DNA from: SPGG2 sp964194625
Lineage (GTDB): Bacteria > Pseudomonadota > Gammaproteobacteria > Acidiferrobacterales > SPGG2
Length of the DNA stretch: 64,000 bases
Reading direction: 5' to 3'
NCBI GenBank assembly: GCA_964194625.1
Contig: CAXMNC010000215.1
Coordinates: 46,168 to 110,167, forward strand
Below are positions 17,719-27,071 of this stretch, one piece after another (position 1 is the first letter of the stretch; every line of letters starts with the position of its first letter). Under the pieces are notes generated by a model. That model worked only from the letters and a program-made list of their open reading frames with translations. It was not told the origin of the DNA and did no database searches. Position numbers and translations under genes: made by a program.

Positions 17719-17732
17719 GTATTAATTAATAC
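17719..17732. promoter_or_regulatory. Palindrome before the antitoxin gene
   Basis: GTATTAATTAATAC is a perfect 14-base palindrome ending 12 bases before the antitoxin ATG. Toxin-antitoxin operons are normally repressed by the antitoxin or the complex binding such a site, so this is the most likely operator. Confidence 0.5.
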
Positions 17733-17744
17733 ATCCCCAAGTAC

Positions 17745-18161
17745 ATGCCCAAATCAACCATTCCCGCAGATGCTCAGCCGTTACCGGACCCGACCACCAA
17801 ACCCGGGCGTACCGCGCTCGCGAAAATGATTACCCGGCTGTTCGATCGGTGGGATTTAGATTCTCGCGAGCAGGCTGCCCTACTCGGCCTGTCTTCCGGA
17901 ACGCGCTCGACCGTGAGCCGATATCGCAAGGGAGCACCGTTGCCATTACACCAGGACTTGTTGGACAGAGTGGGTCACTTGTTGGGTATACATCTTGCGC
18001 TGCGCTTGATCTTTCCGCAGAACCGACAGCTTGCCTATAGCTGGATCAAGACACCCAACCGGCGGTTCGACGGTAAGACACCGCTTGAAGTAATGCTCGG
18101 CGAGGGCTTCCTCGGGGTCGTGATGGTACGGCGGTATCTCGACTTCGAGCGCGGGCGCTAG
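17745..18161 (+). CDS. Xre/MbcA/ParS-type antitoxin
   Basis: This 138-residue protein is the probable antitoxin and DNA-binding repressor of a RES-type toxin. The N-terminal half has an Xre-like helix-turn-helix (REQAALLGLSSGTRSTVSRYR) and the C-terminal half the toxin-binding MbcA/ParS domain, recognisable from the SWIKTPNRRFDGKTPLEVML pattern. It precedes the toxin gene with a one-base TAGTG overlap, the usual antitoxin-first order. The pair lies between two oppositely directed chromosomal genes and is likely an acquired module. Confidence 0.88.
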   Translation: MPKSTIPADAQPLPDPTTKPGRTALAKMITRLFDRWDLDSREQAALLGLSSGTRSTVSRYRKGAPLPLHQDLLDRVGHLLGIHLALRLIFPQNRQLAYSWIKTPNRRFDGKTPLEVMLGEGFLGVVMVRRYLDFERGR

Positions 18162-18865
18162 TGTTCGAAGGTCTCCTTACCCAACTCGTCGATTTCGACG
18201 GGGATTTGTTTCGTAACATAAAGGGCATGCGCGTTTCGCAAGACCTGTTCGATGATTTGGCCGACCGTCCTAGCCACAGAGCAGTTGCGATGGCAGCGAC
18301 AGCGACCACCAAGCCGAACAGCGCATCACCCCTTCTCAGTCGTCCTTTCGACTATGGCACCGCACTCACCCATCCCTTTCGATCCGAGAATTGGCATGCG
18401 ACTCGCTTTAGCGATGGCACCGCGTTCGGCGTCTGGTACGGATCCCAACAAGTAAAGACGACGGTGTTTGAAACCGTATTTCATTGGACACGTTTTGTCC
18501 TTGATAGCTTTCCGGACTACAAGGACACCATAATCAGCGAACGCCGCGTATTCCGCGCGCGTTGCGGTGGCCTACTGGTAGATCTTCGAAAAAAACATAA
18601 AGTGTTTCCGCAGTTACTTGATCCAAACAGTTACGGATTTTCTAACCAAGTGGGGACTTATCTCTATGATCGACATGCCAACGGGCTACTCGTAAAGTCG
18701 GCCAGATGCGATGGCACTAATGGCGACGTCTTTAATGCGGACGTCCTATCAAACCCCAGAGATCATTGTTATCTAACCTATACCTGGCAGTGCGGGACTG
18801 AACACGTGCGGGTGGAACGCGCACCCGGTCGCACGTGGATGAGACTACCCGTTACTTACAACTAG
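18161..18865 (+). CDS. RES-domain toxin
   Basis: RES toxins deplete cellular NAD+ when free of their antitoxin, by NAD+ hydrolysis or phosphorolysis. The 234-residue protein starts at a GTG that overlaps the antitoxin stop. It shows the RES core, with the conserved Arg in ATRFSDGTAFGVWY, the Glu in VFETVFHW, and the later Ser in GLLVKSARC. The invariant residues appear present and the frame is intact, so the module is probably active. Confidence 0.88.
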   Translation: MFEGLLTQLVDFDGDLFRNIKGMRVSQDLFDDLADRPSHRAVAMAATATTKPNSASPLLSRPFDYGTALTHPFRSENWHATRFSDGTAFGVWYGSQQVKTTVFETVFHWTRFVLDSFPDYKDTIISERRVFRARCGGLLVDLRKKHKVFPQLLDPNSYGFSNQVGTYLYDRHANGLLVKSARCDGTNGDVFNADVLSNPRDHCYLTYTWQCGTEHVRVERAPGRTWMRLPVTYN

Positions 18866-19188
18866 CATCCAAAGGCGTGCCCGTCTGGCACGCCGCTCGA
18901 ATATCGGTCAGCACATCCGGATCGATAGGCGCATGAAACAAGGCCTGGGGTAACAATTTACCGAGCGCAGTTTGCGTCTCTGATTGGGCCAGAACCGAGG
19001 CTCTTCGATATTTCCGCGACTGCGGCCCCATTCTGTGAACTGAGTATAGTTTCTAGTACGTTCATCCTCGTTATCTAAACGCCTAGTGCAAAACACATGG
19101 TATGCACCCGCGTTCGAGCCCATAACAACGGTACGGGGACAACTACATGACCAAGATATTGTGTGTCGGAGATCACGCCGACACTAAC
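18866..19188. other. Non-coding gap after the toxin gene with a strong hairpin
   Basis: Just after the toxin stop, GGCGTGCC (18874-18881) pairs perfectly with GGCACGCC (18887-18894); no T tract follows on the plus strand, and only TTT on the minus strand. A 71-codon minus-strand frame (18908-19123) shows no recognisable family and I do not call it a gene. Nothing else is identifiable. Confidence 0.4.
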
Positions 19189-20022
19189 TTACTCGCGCAG
19201 CTTGTCTAGCGGGTAATCTGGATAGCGCTTCCTAAATGCCGCCAGACTTGCGTCGGCCTCCGCCTGCTTGCCCTGGGCCCGCAATGTAACGATCTTTGCC
19301 AGCCATTCCTCAGGGGTCATCATTTCATTGGCCTCCGAAATCTCATCCAACCTCTGCAATGCGCCCGTGCTTTCCAGCGACTTGTTCTCTTTCTTCGGGC
19401 GCACCTCTTGAGACTCGATACGTGTAGCAGCACTGCCGCTCGCCGGCGATCGCATACGCTCATCGACACTCTGGGGCGAAGTCATCTCGGGTTCAGCCGG
19501 CACCATTTGTTTCATCTCCCCTGTCTTTTGTGATTGCCGTCTGGTTTTAGTCAAACCTTCGACAGCAGGGGCGCGAGCGGCAGGAGGTTCAATCACAAGA
19601 CTACGTTTAGCCTTGGAGGTGGCTTTTTCATCCACAGGTTGGTCAGAACGTAGCATGTCATCAGCTTCCCGTGATTTATCGGGAATTAAGGGCGCCTCCT
19701 CTTCTAACGCCGAATCCAGCGAAGGCGCCGGCGTAGTCTCAGGCAATAATGGCGTATCGGTCTTTTCGAACATGAATGTCACTAAGCCCACCGTTAACAC
19801 CAACACGGCTGCCAGTGAAACCGGAATCATCCAGTTGTTTGCGAACGGGCTGCGTCCTACACGCGCCTGACGACGCACCGCCTGCCTTGCTCGTTCGAGG
19901 ATGCGAGTATCCAGCTCGACTGGCGGTGTCTCTTTCGCAGTCGCTTTGTAGACCCGCGAGAGCGAAGACTCGCTCTGTAGATAGCTCTCGAACGCCTCTC
20001 TATCCGGCTGCTTCGGATTCAT
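19189..20022 (-). CDS. Membrane-anchored probable anti-sigma partner of the adjacent ECF sigma factor
   Basis: The 277-residue protein has a cytoplasmic N-terminal part, one transmembrane helix at about residues 63-85 (NNWMIPVSLAAVLVLTVGLV), a long Pro/Ser/Glu-rich linker and a C-terminal helical part (EEWLAKIVTLRAQGKQAEAD) resembling a TPR pair. It lies three bases after a sigma-factor gene, the typical position of an anti-sigma factor. I see no zinc-finger HxxxCxxC motif, so it is not a ZAS-type anti-sigma factor. The regulatory role is inferred from position and topology. Confidence 0.65.
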   Translation of the reverse strand: MNPKQPDREAFESYLQSESSLSRVYKATAKETPPVELDTRILERARQAVRRQARVGRSPFANNWMIPVSLAAVLVLTVGLVTFMFEKTDTPLLPETTPAPSLDSALEEEAPLIPDKSREADDMLRSDQPVDEKATSKAKRSLVIEPPAARAPAVEGLTKTRRQSQKTGEMKQMVPAEPEMTSPQSVDERMRSPASGSAATRIESQEVRPKKENKSLESTGALQRLDEISEANEMMTPEEWLAKIVTLRAQGKQAEADASLAAFRKRYPDYPLDKLRE

Positions 20023-20025
20023 TGT

Positions 20026-20613
20026 CTAACTACCAACTGCATCTTTTATACTCACTCTGAGTTTGGCCACCGCATACCGCAGACGACTCTTGGCCGTCTC
20101 CTGATTTACGCCGGTGACTTCCGCGATCTGGTCAATTGTAAAGCCTGCCTCTTCACGTAACAGGAAAGCCTCTCGCTGCACCGCCGGCAGTTGATCAATC
20201 GCCGCTAACAGCTGCTCACCCAGGCGTCTGAATTCGGCCTGCCGTTGTGGTTGTTCCCGATCCGATGCTGGCAGTTCGTTGATATCGCTATCACCCTCAC
20301 CGTCTAAGACGACCACGTTAGAAATTGAGATCGGGTTGTTGGCACTCTTGCGATAGAAATCGACAACCCGATTGTGCGCCAACCGAAACAGGTAGGTAGT
20401 AAACTTCGCTCGCACCTCATAGCGTTCGCGTGCACGAATCAGGTTGGCCCAAACATCCTGAGACAATTCCTGGGCGTCTTCTGCTTTTCCACATTGTCGC
20501 AATAGATAACGATAGAGGGCGCCCCGATGCCGCTCATATATGATTTCAAAGGCACCAAAATCGCCACTGCCATACGCGAGCATCAATTCCTCATCGCTCT
20601 TTTTGCCGTGCAT
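20026..20613 (-). CDS. ECF-type RNA polymerase sigma factor
   Basis: The 195-residue protein has the two ECF sigma regions. Region 2 contains FEIIYERHRGALYRYLLR, DAQELSQDVWANLIRARERY and FTTYLFRLAHNRVVDFYRK; region 4 contains LPAVQREAFLLREEAGFTI and the recognition helix segment TGVNQETAKSRLRYAVAKLR. Region 3 is absent, as expected for the ECF class. Gene order with the downstream membrane protein suggests a signal-responsive sigma/anti-sigma pair; targets are unknown. Confidence 0.92.
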   Translation of the reverse strand: MHGKKSDEELMLAYGSGDFGAFEIIYERHRGALYRYLLRQCGKAEDAQELSQDVWANLIRARERYEVRAKFTTYLFRLAHNRVVDFYRKSANNPISISNVVVLDGEGDSDINELPASDREQPQRQAEFRRLGEQLLAAIDQLPAVQREAFLLREEAGFTIDQIAEVTGVNQETAKSRLRYAVAKLRVSIKDAVGS

Positions 20614-20702
20614 CTATATTAACGTCAAAAGGACTTGCCGAGGGTCATCCCAACTAATCGCGCTTTAGGCCATCGGTCGCCAAATATGCGCGAAAAATGA
20701 GT

Positions 20703-21878
20703 TTACAGGTCCCCGTCGGGCTCGATTTTGTGGACAGCGGAATCCGCACCCTCATGTTCTTCTTTTTTAGTAAGTCGTATGCCGACACCGGACCTGAGCA
20801 GGCCATAAATGCCGAATCCGCTGACGATCGCAATACCGATACCGCCCAACGTACCCACAACCTGGGACATGAGTGCGACGCCCCCTTGACCGCCTACCTG
20901 TGGAGAACCAAAGATACCGCAGGCCAGACCGCCCCATGCGCCGCAAAGGCCGTGAAGTGACCATGCGCCGACAACATCGTCAATCTTCCAATGAAAGCGA
21001 CAATAATTGAAAGCCACCACAAACATAACGCCGGCCAAACCTCCAACAAACACGCTTGCGATGGGATGGATTACATCAGATCCAGCAGAGATAGCGACTA
21101 GACCTGCCAGTCCACCGCTTTGAACCAACCATGGATTATTCTTACTTGCCACCAGCGCACCTAACAAGCCGCCCGTGATCGCCATTAGCGAATTCAGCGT
21201 TACCATACCGCTTAAACCCGGCGTAAAAACGGTACTCATCATGTTCAAACCAAGCCACACCAGTACCAACATCCACGAACCCAAGACGAAATAGGGCAAA
21301 CTTGAACGCATCATGGGGCGCGGCTTGCCCGACTTACTGAAACGTCCTTCGCGAGGTCCTAGCAACATGACCGCTGCCAATGCCAGCCAGCCTCCCATGA
21401 CATGAACCAATATCGATCCCGAAAAGTCATGGAATTCAGCGCCAAAGCTGGAGCTAAGCAATTGCTGCACGCGCAGATAACCCGACCAGACGATAGCTTC
21501 GTAGAACGGATAAATGAGACCCCCTATCACGAGCGCGGCCATTAGTTGGGGCCAGAAACGGGCGCGTTCCGCGAGCGCGCCGGTAACAATGGCAGGCACC
21601 GCCGCCGCGAACGTCAAGAAAAGAAGGAATTGAAGGACTGGTTCGCCGACTCGCTCTGGCGATGTTGAAACGACTACAAGAAAACTGTGGCCGTGTGCAA
21701 TATGGTAGCCGAGGACCGTATACGCAATGCTGACAACCGCCAACAACGCAGCTGCTTTGGCGAACGCGTTTGCCTGATTCTTAGCGCGCACGCTGCCGGC
21801 TTCGCGGAATGCGAAACCGACGTACATAACCAACAGCATGCCGGCTGCCATTAGTTCAAATAAGATGGCGGTATCCAA
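20703..21878 (-). CDS. amt: Ammonium transporter
   Basis: Amt proteins form trimeric channels that take up ammonium across the inner membrane. The 391 residues are strongly hydrophobic with the expected eleven or so helices, and the twin pore histidines are present in ILVHVMGGW and GAWSLHGLCGAWG. REAGSVRAKN near the N-terminus and ALAERARFWP are also family motifs. The start appears to be TTG at 21878, after AGGGAG. The C-terminus is short and acidic. No glnK is adjacent, unlike the common glnK-amtB pair. Confidence 0.93.
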   Translation of the reverse strand: MDTAILFELMAAGMLLVMYVGFAFREAGSVRAKNQANAFAKAAALLAVVSIAYTVLGYHIAHGHSFLVVVSTSPERVGEPVLQFLLFLTFAAAVPAIVTGALAERARFWPQLMAALVIGGLIYPFYEAIVWSGYLRVQQLLSSSFGAEFHDFSGSILVHVMGGWLALAAVMLLGPREGRFSKSGKPRPMMRSSLPYFVLGSWMLVLVWLGLNMMSTVFTPGLSGMVTLNSLMAITGGLLGALVASKNNPWLVQSGGLAGLVAISAGSDVIHPIASVFVGGLAGVMFVVAFNYCRFHWKIDDVVGAWSLHGLCGAWGGLACGIFGSPQVGGQGGVALMSQVVGTLGGIGIAIVSGFGIYGLLRSGVGIRLTKKEEHEGADSAVHKIEPDGDL

Positions 21879-22030
21879 TCGCTGTGGCTCCCTGCTGCCT
21901 ATTCTAGTTGTAAATGATAGATTACGGGTGCGGCGTTCGATGACTCCAAAGAACGTTGGTTCTGGTTACAAACATATGGGCACTACCCATGCATAGTTGC
22001 TCAACCGACAACAGAAGCGGGTCGCCATCG

Positions 22031-22648
22031 CTAGGCTTCACGTCTCCCAGCGAACGCCCGAGCCAGTGTTCCTTGGTCGACATACTCGAGCTCGCCACCC
22101 ACCGGTACGCCGTAGGCTATACGGGTTGCACGCATTTTCCGCGCCCGTACGAGCTCGCTAATATAGTGCGCCGTCGCCTCGCCCTCCACCGTCAAGTTCG
22201 TCGCCAGTATGACCTCACGAATCGCTCCCTCGTTTAGCAGCGCCTCCAGGCGAGGGATACCGAGTTCGTCAGGACCAATACCGTCCAGCGGCGACAAGTG
22301 TCCCATTAGAATAAAATACAATCCTTTGTACACCCCCGCCTGTTCAAGCGACATTAGATCGGCCGGCGATTCGACGATGCACAACTGGGAACGATCTCGA
22401 CGTTGCGAGCTACAGATCGGGCAAACCTCGTCCTCACTGAAATTGTTGCAACGCTTGCAATGGATCACGCGATCAAGCGCATGGCGCAGCGTATCCACGA
22501 TCTGTTTCGCCCCCTCGCGATCGCGCTCAAGCAGATGCAACGCCATACGCTGAGCACCCTTGGGACCAACCCCAGGGAGCCGGCGCAAGGCTTGCTTAAG
22601 GTTTTCAATCGCCGGGGCTACAGTCCCTCGATCGTGCGTATCTGACAT
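22031..22648 (-). CDS. recR: Recombination protein RecR
   Basis: RecR acts with RecO and RecF in RecA loading at gaps. The 205-residue protein has a helix-hairpin-helix region (LRRLPGVGPKGAQRMALHLL), a four-cysteine zinc motif CKRCNNFSEDEVCPICSS and a Toprim domain with LCIVESPADLMSLE. It follows ybaB by 10 bases and dnaX, the standard dnaX-ybaB-recR operon. Confidence 0.97.
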   Translation of the reverse strand: MSDTHDRGTVAPAIENLKQALRRLPGVGPKGAQRMALHLLERDREGAKQIVDTLRHALDRVIHCKRCNNFSEDEVCPICSSQRRDRSQLCIVESPADLMSLEQAGVYKGLYFILMGHLSPLDGIGPDELGIPRLEALLNEGAIREVILATNLTVEGEATAHYISELVRARKMRATRIAYGVPVGGELEYVDQGTLARAFAGRREA

Positions 22649-22658
22649 GTAGTACTGC

Positions 22659-22979
22659 TTAGAACGGTAGATTAAGTCCTGGTATGTTTAGACCGCCGGT
22701 CAATGCAGCTAACTTTTCCTGGCTCGACTTTTCTACTTTGCGCACAGCGTCATTGACGGCCGCCGCGACCAAGTCTTCCAATACCTCCTTGTCATCATCC
22801 ATCAGACTCGCGTCGACTTGGATCTTTTTGACATCATGACGACACGTCATGGTCACACTAACCATACCACCACCAGCAGTCCCCGTTACTTCGATTTTTG
22901 CCAACTCTTCCTGAGCACGGTGCAAGTTTTCCTGCATTGCTTGCGCCTGCTTCATAATATTACCAAGTCCGCCTTTCAT
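22659..22979 (-). CDS. ybaB: YbaB/EbfC nucleoid-associated protein
   Basis: The 106-residue protein belongs to the YbaB/EbfC family of small dimeric DNA-binding proteins. Its features are the Gln-rich N-terminal helix (IMKQAQAMQENLHRAQEEL), the central GTAGGGMVSVTM strand and the VEDL-type helix EDLVAAAVNDAVRKVE. It sits between dnaX and recR, 42 bases after dnaX. Confidence 0.95.
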   Translation of the reverse strand: MKGGLGNIMKQAQAMQENLHRAQEELAKIEVTGTAGGGMVSVTMTCRHDVKKIQVDASLMDDDKEVLEDLVAAAVNDAVRKVEKSSQEKLAALTGGLNIPGLNLPF

Positions 22980-23021
22980 TACTTATCCTCCAACTGACTC
23001 ATTCCAGATGGCGCTACGCTG

Positions 23022-24602
23022 TCAGCTTTTGGGTCGAATTGATGCCGGATTCACACGTGCATCAAATCGCTCTTCCAATGCCTTTACGTTTGGGTCATTG
23101 TAGATTGCATCGGCTGCCGCTTTCTGACGAGTATCCTCCATACGTGAGCGCTTCTGCGCAGGCGTCTCTCCGTTAGGCCGGCTTATTCGCATGTTCAACT
23201 GCATGCCTGTACCATAAAACTCTTCCAAGGCCCCACGAAGTGCGGTTTCGCGCTCCTTGTTGTAAAGCTGTGCGCAACTCTCGTCCAACACCAACACCAT
23301 ATCGCCTTCAACTAAGGATTCGACCGTACTGTTATGTGCCATCTCCCGCACAAGCCCGTCAACTTTCAATCGCTCGACAACACTCCCCCAGTCACTTGGC
23401 GAGACCTTCGGCTCACTACTCGATCCGCTACCGACAACCGTACCCGAGGCACTAGCCTTGGCTGGAGTCTGCAAACCCCACTTTGCGTCCGCATCTATCG
23501 CCGGTCGAAAAGCCAGCATCCGCAGCAACACCATTTCAAGTCCGGTGCGTGCGTCTGGCGCAAACGGCAAATCACGCCGACCAACCATACCGATCTGATA
23601 ATAGAGCTGCACATCCTCAGGCGTCATATTACTTGCATTGGCAAGGATCGTTTCTTTGTCTTCGCTAACATTATTGAGCAGGTCCTCATCGATCTGTACG
23701 AGCGAGATCTGGTGCAAGCTAACCAATAGCTCACTAAGCACGGCATCGTGATCCACGCCATGCTCGGAAATCTCAGCCACAACCGCTAAAAGTGCCTGTG
23801 CATCCCCTGCTGATAAGGCACCCAGAAGCCTTGCGATCGCAGCCTGATCGATGCTACCCAACATCTCTCGCACTTGGCTCTCGTCGACCGTACCACCCGA
23901 ATACGCAATTGCCTGATCCAAGAGGCTTAAAGCATCCCGCATACTGCCGTCGGCGGCACGCGCCAGTAGCGTCAACGCACCCGCATCATAATGAATACCT
24001 TCGGCCTTCAGGATTTTCTGCAACTGCGGCTCAATTAAGTCTGGTACTAATTTCTTAAGGTTAAACTGAAGACAGCGAGACAGCACTGTTACTGGCAGTT
24101 TCTGTGGATTGGTCGTAGCCAGCAAGAACTTGACGTGCGGTGGAGGTTCCTCGAGCGTTTTCAGCAGGGCATTAAAACTATGGCCCGAGAGCATATGAAC
24201 TTCATCGATCAAATAAATCTTGAAATGGCCTCGCATAGGCGCGTATTGCACATTCTCGAGCAGCTCGCGCGTATCATCAACTTTCGTTCGCGACGCCGCA
24301 TCGACCTCAATGAGATCAACAAAGCGTCCTTCGTCCAATTCGACGCAGGCCGGACAAACTCCACAAGGCTGCGATCCCACACCTTGTTCACAATTGAGTG
24401 ACTTGGCTAGAACACGAGCGATGGTAGTTTTCCCGATTCCCCGCGTGCCCGTAAATAAGAACGCATGGTGTACGCGATCATGGTCAAGAGCATGTACGAG
24501 CGCCCGCACCACGTGCTCCTGGCCCACAACTTCCGAAAAAGTGCGGGGACGGTATTTACGTGCAAGAACTTTATAGCTCACTGGCTTCGCCAATAAGATC
24601 AT
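23022..24602 (-). CDS. dnaX: DNA polymerase III subunit gamma/tau
   Basis: DnaX is the clamp-loader ATPase. The 526 residues have the N-terminal AAA+ domain with Walker A FTGTRGIGKTTIAR, a zinc module with CGVCPAC, the DEVHML Walker B, the sensor TTNPQKLPVTVLSRC and a less conserved C-terminal part. E. coli makes gamma by a frameshift at an A-rich slippery run; I see no such run here. A GTG a few codons in (before SYKVLARKYRP) would match the E. coli N-terminus and is a possible alternative start. The 4.5S RNA gene lies immediately upstream on the same strand. Confidence 0.95.
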   Translation of the reverse strand: MILLAKPVSYKVLARKYRPRTFSEVVGQEHVVRALVHALDHDRVHHAFLFTGTRGIGKTTIARVLAKSLNCEQGVGSQPCGVCPACVELDEGRFVDLIEVDAASRTKVDDTRELLENVQYAPMRGHFKIYLIDEVHMLSGHSFNALLKTLEEPPPHVKFLLATTNPQKLPVTVLSRCLQFNLKKLVPDLIEPQLQKILKAEGIHYDAGALTLLARAADGSMRDALSLLDQAIAYSGGTVDESQVREMLGSIDQAAIARLLGALSAGDAQALLAVVAEISEHGVDHDAVLSELLVSLHQISLVQIDEDLLNNVSEDKETILANASNMTPEDVQLYYQIGMVGRRDLPFAPDARTGLEMVLLRMLAFRPAIDADAKWGLQTPAKASASGTVVGSGSSSEPKVSPSDWGSVVERLKVDGLVREMAHNSTVESLVEGDMVLVLDESCAQLYNKERETALRGALEEFYGTGMQLNMRISRPNGETPAQKRSRMEDTRQKAAADAIYNDPNVKALEERFDARVNPASIRPKS

Positions 24603-24631
24603 GGATAAACTAGTTCGGGATTACAGGTGGG

Positions 24632-24745
24632 TGGCGGCTCCGGCCCGCCGCACCCCAGCACCCGAACTGGCCGCTGCGGCTGCTTCCTTCCGGACCTGAC
24701 CGGATTCACAACCTGTCGTCGCCGGGGGGACCGACCTTCGCCGCC
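24632..24745 (-). ncRNA. ffs: Signal recognition particle 4.5S RNA
   Basis: The minus strand holds the invariant core GGTCAGGTCCGGAAGGAAGC followed by AGCC, and GGCGGC at the 5' end pairs with GCCGCC at the 3' end. These ends give 114 nt, the length of E. coli 4.5S RNA. It binds Ffh to form the SRP. An extended -10-like TGATACACT (24762-24770) lies upstream. The position before dnaX is common in gammaproteobacteria. Confidence 0.95.
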
Positions 24746-25129
24746 ATAGTCTCGATGCCGAAGTGTATCATGGTTCAAAGGACTGAGGCCTGAGGGCTGA
24801 ATACTCAAAAGCCCGGGGTTCTGTCCTCCGTCTCCTGATGTGGTGGACAGGGAGCGCCCTCACTCTAGCCCCCTCCTACAAGCGGAGGCGGTATGACATT
24901 GGTGAAAGCTCTACCTATTGACTAGTTAACCTGCGCTCGCCAATGCCGAAACCGAGAAAACAAAAGCACAAAACCAATTTGTCTTATGCTCCTAGTATCC
25001 TCCCCATTTGTTGGGGAGGGCTAGGTAGGGGTTGGCGGAGAGGAAGGCCGCTCTCGCGTTCCCACGCTTCGCGGCACTTCCTACATCCATGTGGGTCGGA
25101 TTCTCACATGTTCTCACCCAACCTACACG
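24746..25129. repeat. Intergenic repeat-rich region between ffs and tRNA-Ser
   Basis: No gene is visible. The region holds a CTGAGGGCTGAA phrase (near 24785) shared with the ndk-iscA gap, a hairpin CCTCCCCA/TGGGGAGG near 25001-25019, and a segment (about 25045-25077) with GGCCGCTCTCGC and CTTCGCGGCAC that recur at 49378-49389 and about 49547-49557. A 13-base GTTGGCGGAGAGG at about 25031 repeats the 3' end of the tRNA-Ser genes. Confidence 0.6.
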
Positions 25130-25260
<131 letters not shown>

Positions 25261-25355
25261 GGTTGCACTTGACATGAAAGTGTAGATATCAACTACGGTA
25301 GTAAGGGTAAACCAGTTTCCGGAAGCACCGCAATGCTTGGCTGGTAACTTCAGAA

Positions 25356-26405
25356 TTACGCCGATGTCCCACGTGCCTCCCGCAAGGCACTTAAGCCACC
25401 TTTCATAACGTAGACGTCGTATCCCCGCTCGCTTAATAAAAACGCGGCGGCCGAGCTTCTATTTCCCGTTTCACAATAAACGACATAACGGCGCTCCATA
25501 TCAAGCTCGGGGGCCTTCAGTCTTAACAGATAAAGTGGAATGTTCATGCTGCCCTTTATGGCGCTCCGCTTGTACTCATCCTCTAAACGTACGTCAATGA
25601 GCCCCACGCCCTGTTGCACCATGGCCTTCACTTCTGCGAGCGAAACCCATTTCACAAGGGGTTGCTTCAATAGTTCATCAAAATCTTCTCTCGCTAGGCG
25701 CATTAGTGTCCCATCTGTAGCCATCACTATTGTCGCGTTTCGTGGCGCGTCTGATAGGAGCGCTTCTTCACCAAAGCTATCCCCTTCCGACAGCTCACCC
25801 AGAACCGTGGTCTCGCGGCCTTTCTCTAATTCGTGTGAAACGTGACATCGGCCGTGCTTTATGATGTAAAAATAGTCACCCCGCTCTCCCTGCCTGATAA
25901 TGACATCATTGGTGCGAACTGGTATTGGTTCTAATCGGGCGAACAATTCATTGATACTGGTCGCAGGCAACATTTGAAAGGCCTTGTTACGTAGTACCTG
26001 CATAGTCCATTCGGCGTCATCGGCCTCACCTAGCTCGGTAACCTCATAGTCACCCGTTACTTGATCCCAGGTTAGTAGTCGGTCGAGTAAGTCACTAGCC
26101 ACCGATGCTATCGTTACCTCTGTCCGTGATTTACCCGTGTATTGTCGTGGTTTTAGCTGAGCCAATGGATATTTAGCATCTTCACTGTCACCAAAGATAC
26201 TGCGCCCCTTGCGACTCTCCGCCGGAATCAACTCCACCTCTCCCTTTAGTAGGTAGATGGCCTGATTATCCACCGCCCCACACTTGAACAAGACTTCTCC
26301 CTCTGGCCGCGTCTCGATTACCACAGCATCTGCCAGTTCCTGGAAATTGGCACCCGATAATGAATTTATCGGTACAAGTTTTTTTAGGATCTCTGCATCG
26401 ACCAT
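25356..26405 (-). CDS. Cyclic-nucleotide-binding domain protein with C-terminal rhodanese domain
   Basis: The 349 residues hold two cyclic-nucleotide-binding-like modules (about 15-110 and 150-245) and a rhodanese domain (about 250-345). The second module is the better conserved, with RQGERGDYFYIIKHG, GELSEGDSFGEEALL and PRNATI; here an acidic/Glu-rich phosphate cassette (FGEEALLSDAPRNA) is visible. The rhodanese loop is YCETGNRSS with the active-site Cys, so sulfur transfer or a thiol sensor role is possible. There is no DNA-binding domain. It lies between two tRNA-Ser genes on the same strand. The ligand is not established. Confidence 0.85.
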   Translation of the reverse strand: MVDAEILKKLVPINSLSGANFQELADAVVIETRPEGEVLFKCGAVDNQAIYLLKGEVELIPAESRKGRSIFGDSEDAKYPLAQLKPRQYTGKSRTEVTIASVASDLLDRLLTWDQVTGDYEVTELGEADDAEWTMQVLRNKAFQMLPATSINELFARLEPIPVRTNDVIIRQGERGDYFYIIKHGRCHVSHELEKGRETTVLGELSEGDSFGEEALLSDAPRNATIVMATDGTLMRLAREDFDELLKQPLVKWVSLAEVKAMVQQGVGLIDVRLEDEYKRSAIKGSMNIPLYLLRLKAPELDMERRYVVYCETGNRSSAAAFLLSERGYDVYVMKGGLSALREARGTSA

Positions 26406-26444
26406 AAATGGGGCGACCCGGCGCTAACACTACTCTTTAATGGT

Positions 26445-26534
<90 letters not shown>

Positions 26535-26687
26535 AGACTATCGCGTCTTAGGCAAACCCATGAAATAGCTTACGTGGAGTTGCAACTGACCACAACCGCC
26601 GCGTATAGCTATAATTTTCATAAGCCTTGCAGGCTTTCAGCACTATTATCCACTGAAAACATCGTGTGTAGTAATCACCTCCACCCC

Positions 26688-27031
26688 ATGGGGCGGCCGC
26701 CATTCTGCACGGTCCTATCGCTAATCACATATGTCGCCCTCGGCGCCTGTAGCGGGCTAACGCAGCCGACCACCAAGCAATTAGCGTGTCGAACTGCGTT
26801 GATCCGGGGCAAAGCATTGACGGTGGCAGTCATTACATACTGGAGTCACTCCCCTTACTATCACGACGAGCCTGGTTTAAGAAGGCCAAGCATCGATACG
26901 CGCGCGGGATAGAGCCAGTAAGGTTCGTGACGCGTATAAGGGCGTATTATGATGTGCTTGTAAAGATCGACAGCGAGATTAACTTTGCCGATGAGGTCGA
27001 GGACTTCGACCTACGGGCTCCGACCATCTAA
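26688..27031 (+). pseudogene. Possible small lipoprotein gene broken by a frameshift
   Basis: From the ATG at 26688 one frame encodes a lipoprotein-like signal peptide (LSLITYVALGAC) and then a stretch with poor protein character that stops at 26912. A second frame, open through 26786-27031, carries a more convincing protein end (IDSEINFADEVEDFDLRAP). The overlap suggests one short gene with a frame change near 26780-26850. No family is recognised; both may also be spurious. Confidence 0.3.
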
Positions 27032-27071
27032 CACCCTTACGTCGACACAAGCGTCGCTAAGGCTTGCTTAG

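Noticed and set aside
18908..19123. Small minus-strand frame after the toxin gene
   Set aside because: 71 codons with no family, atypical composition and no ribosome-binding site.
23022..24602. Programmed frameshift in dnaX making a short gamma subunit
   Set aside because: No A-rich slippery heptamer with a downstream stem is visible in the second half of the gene.
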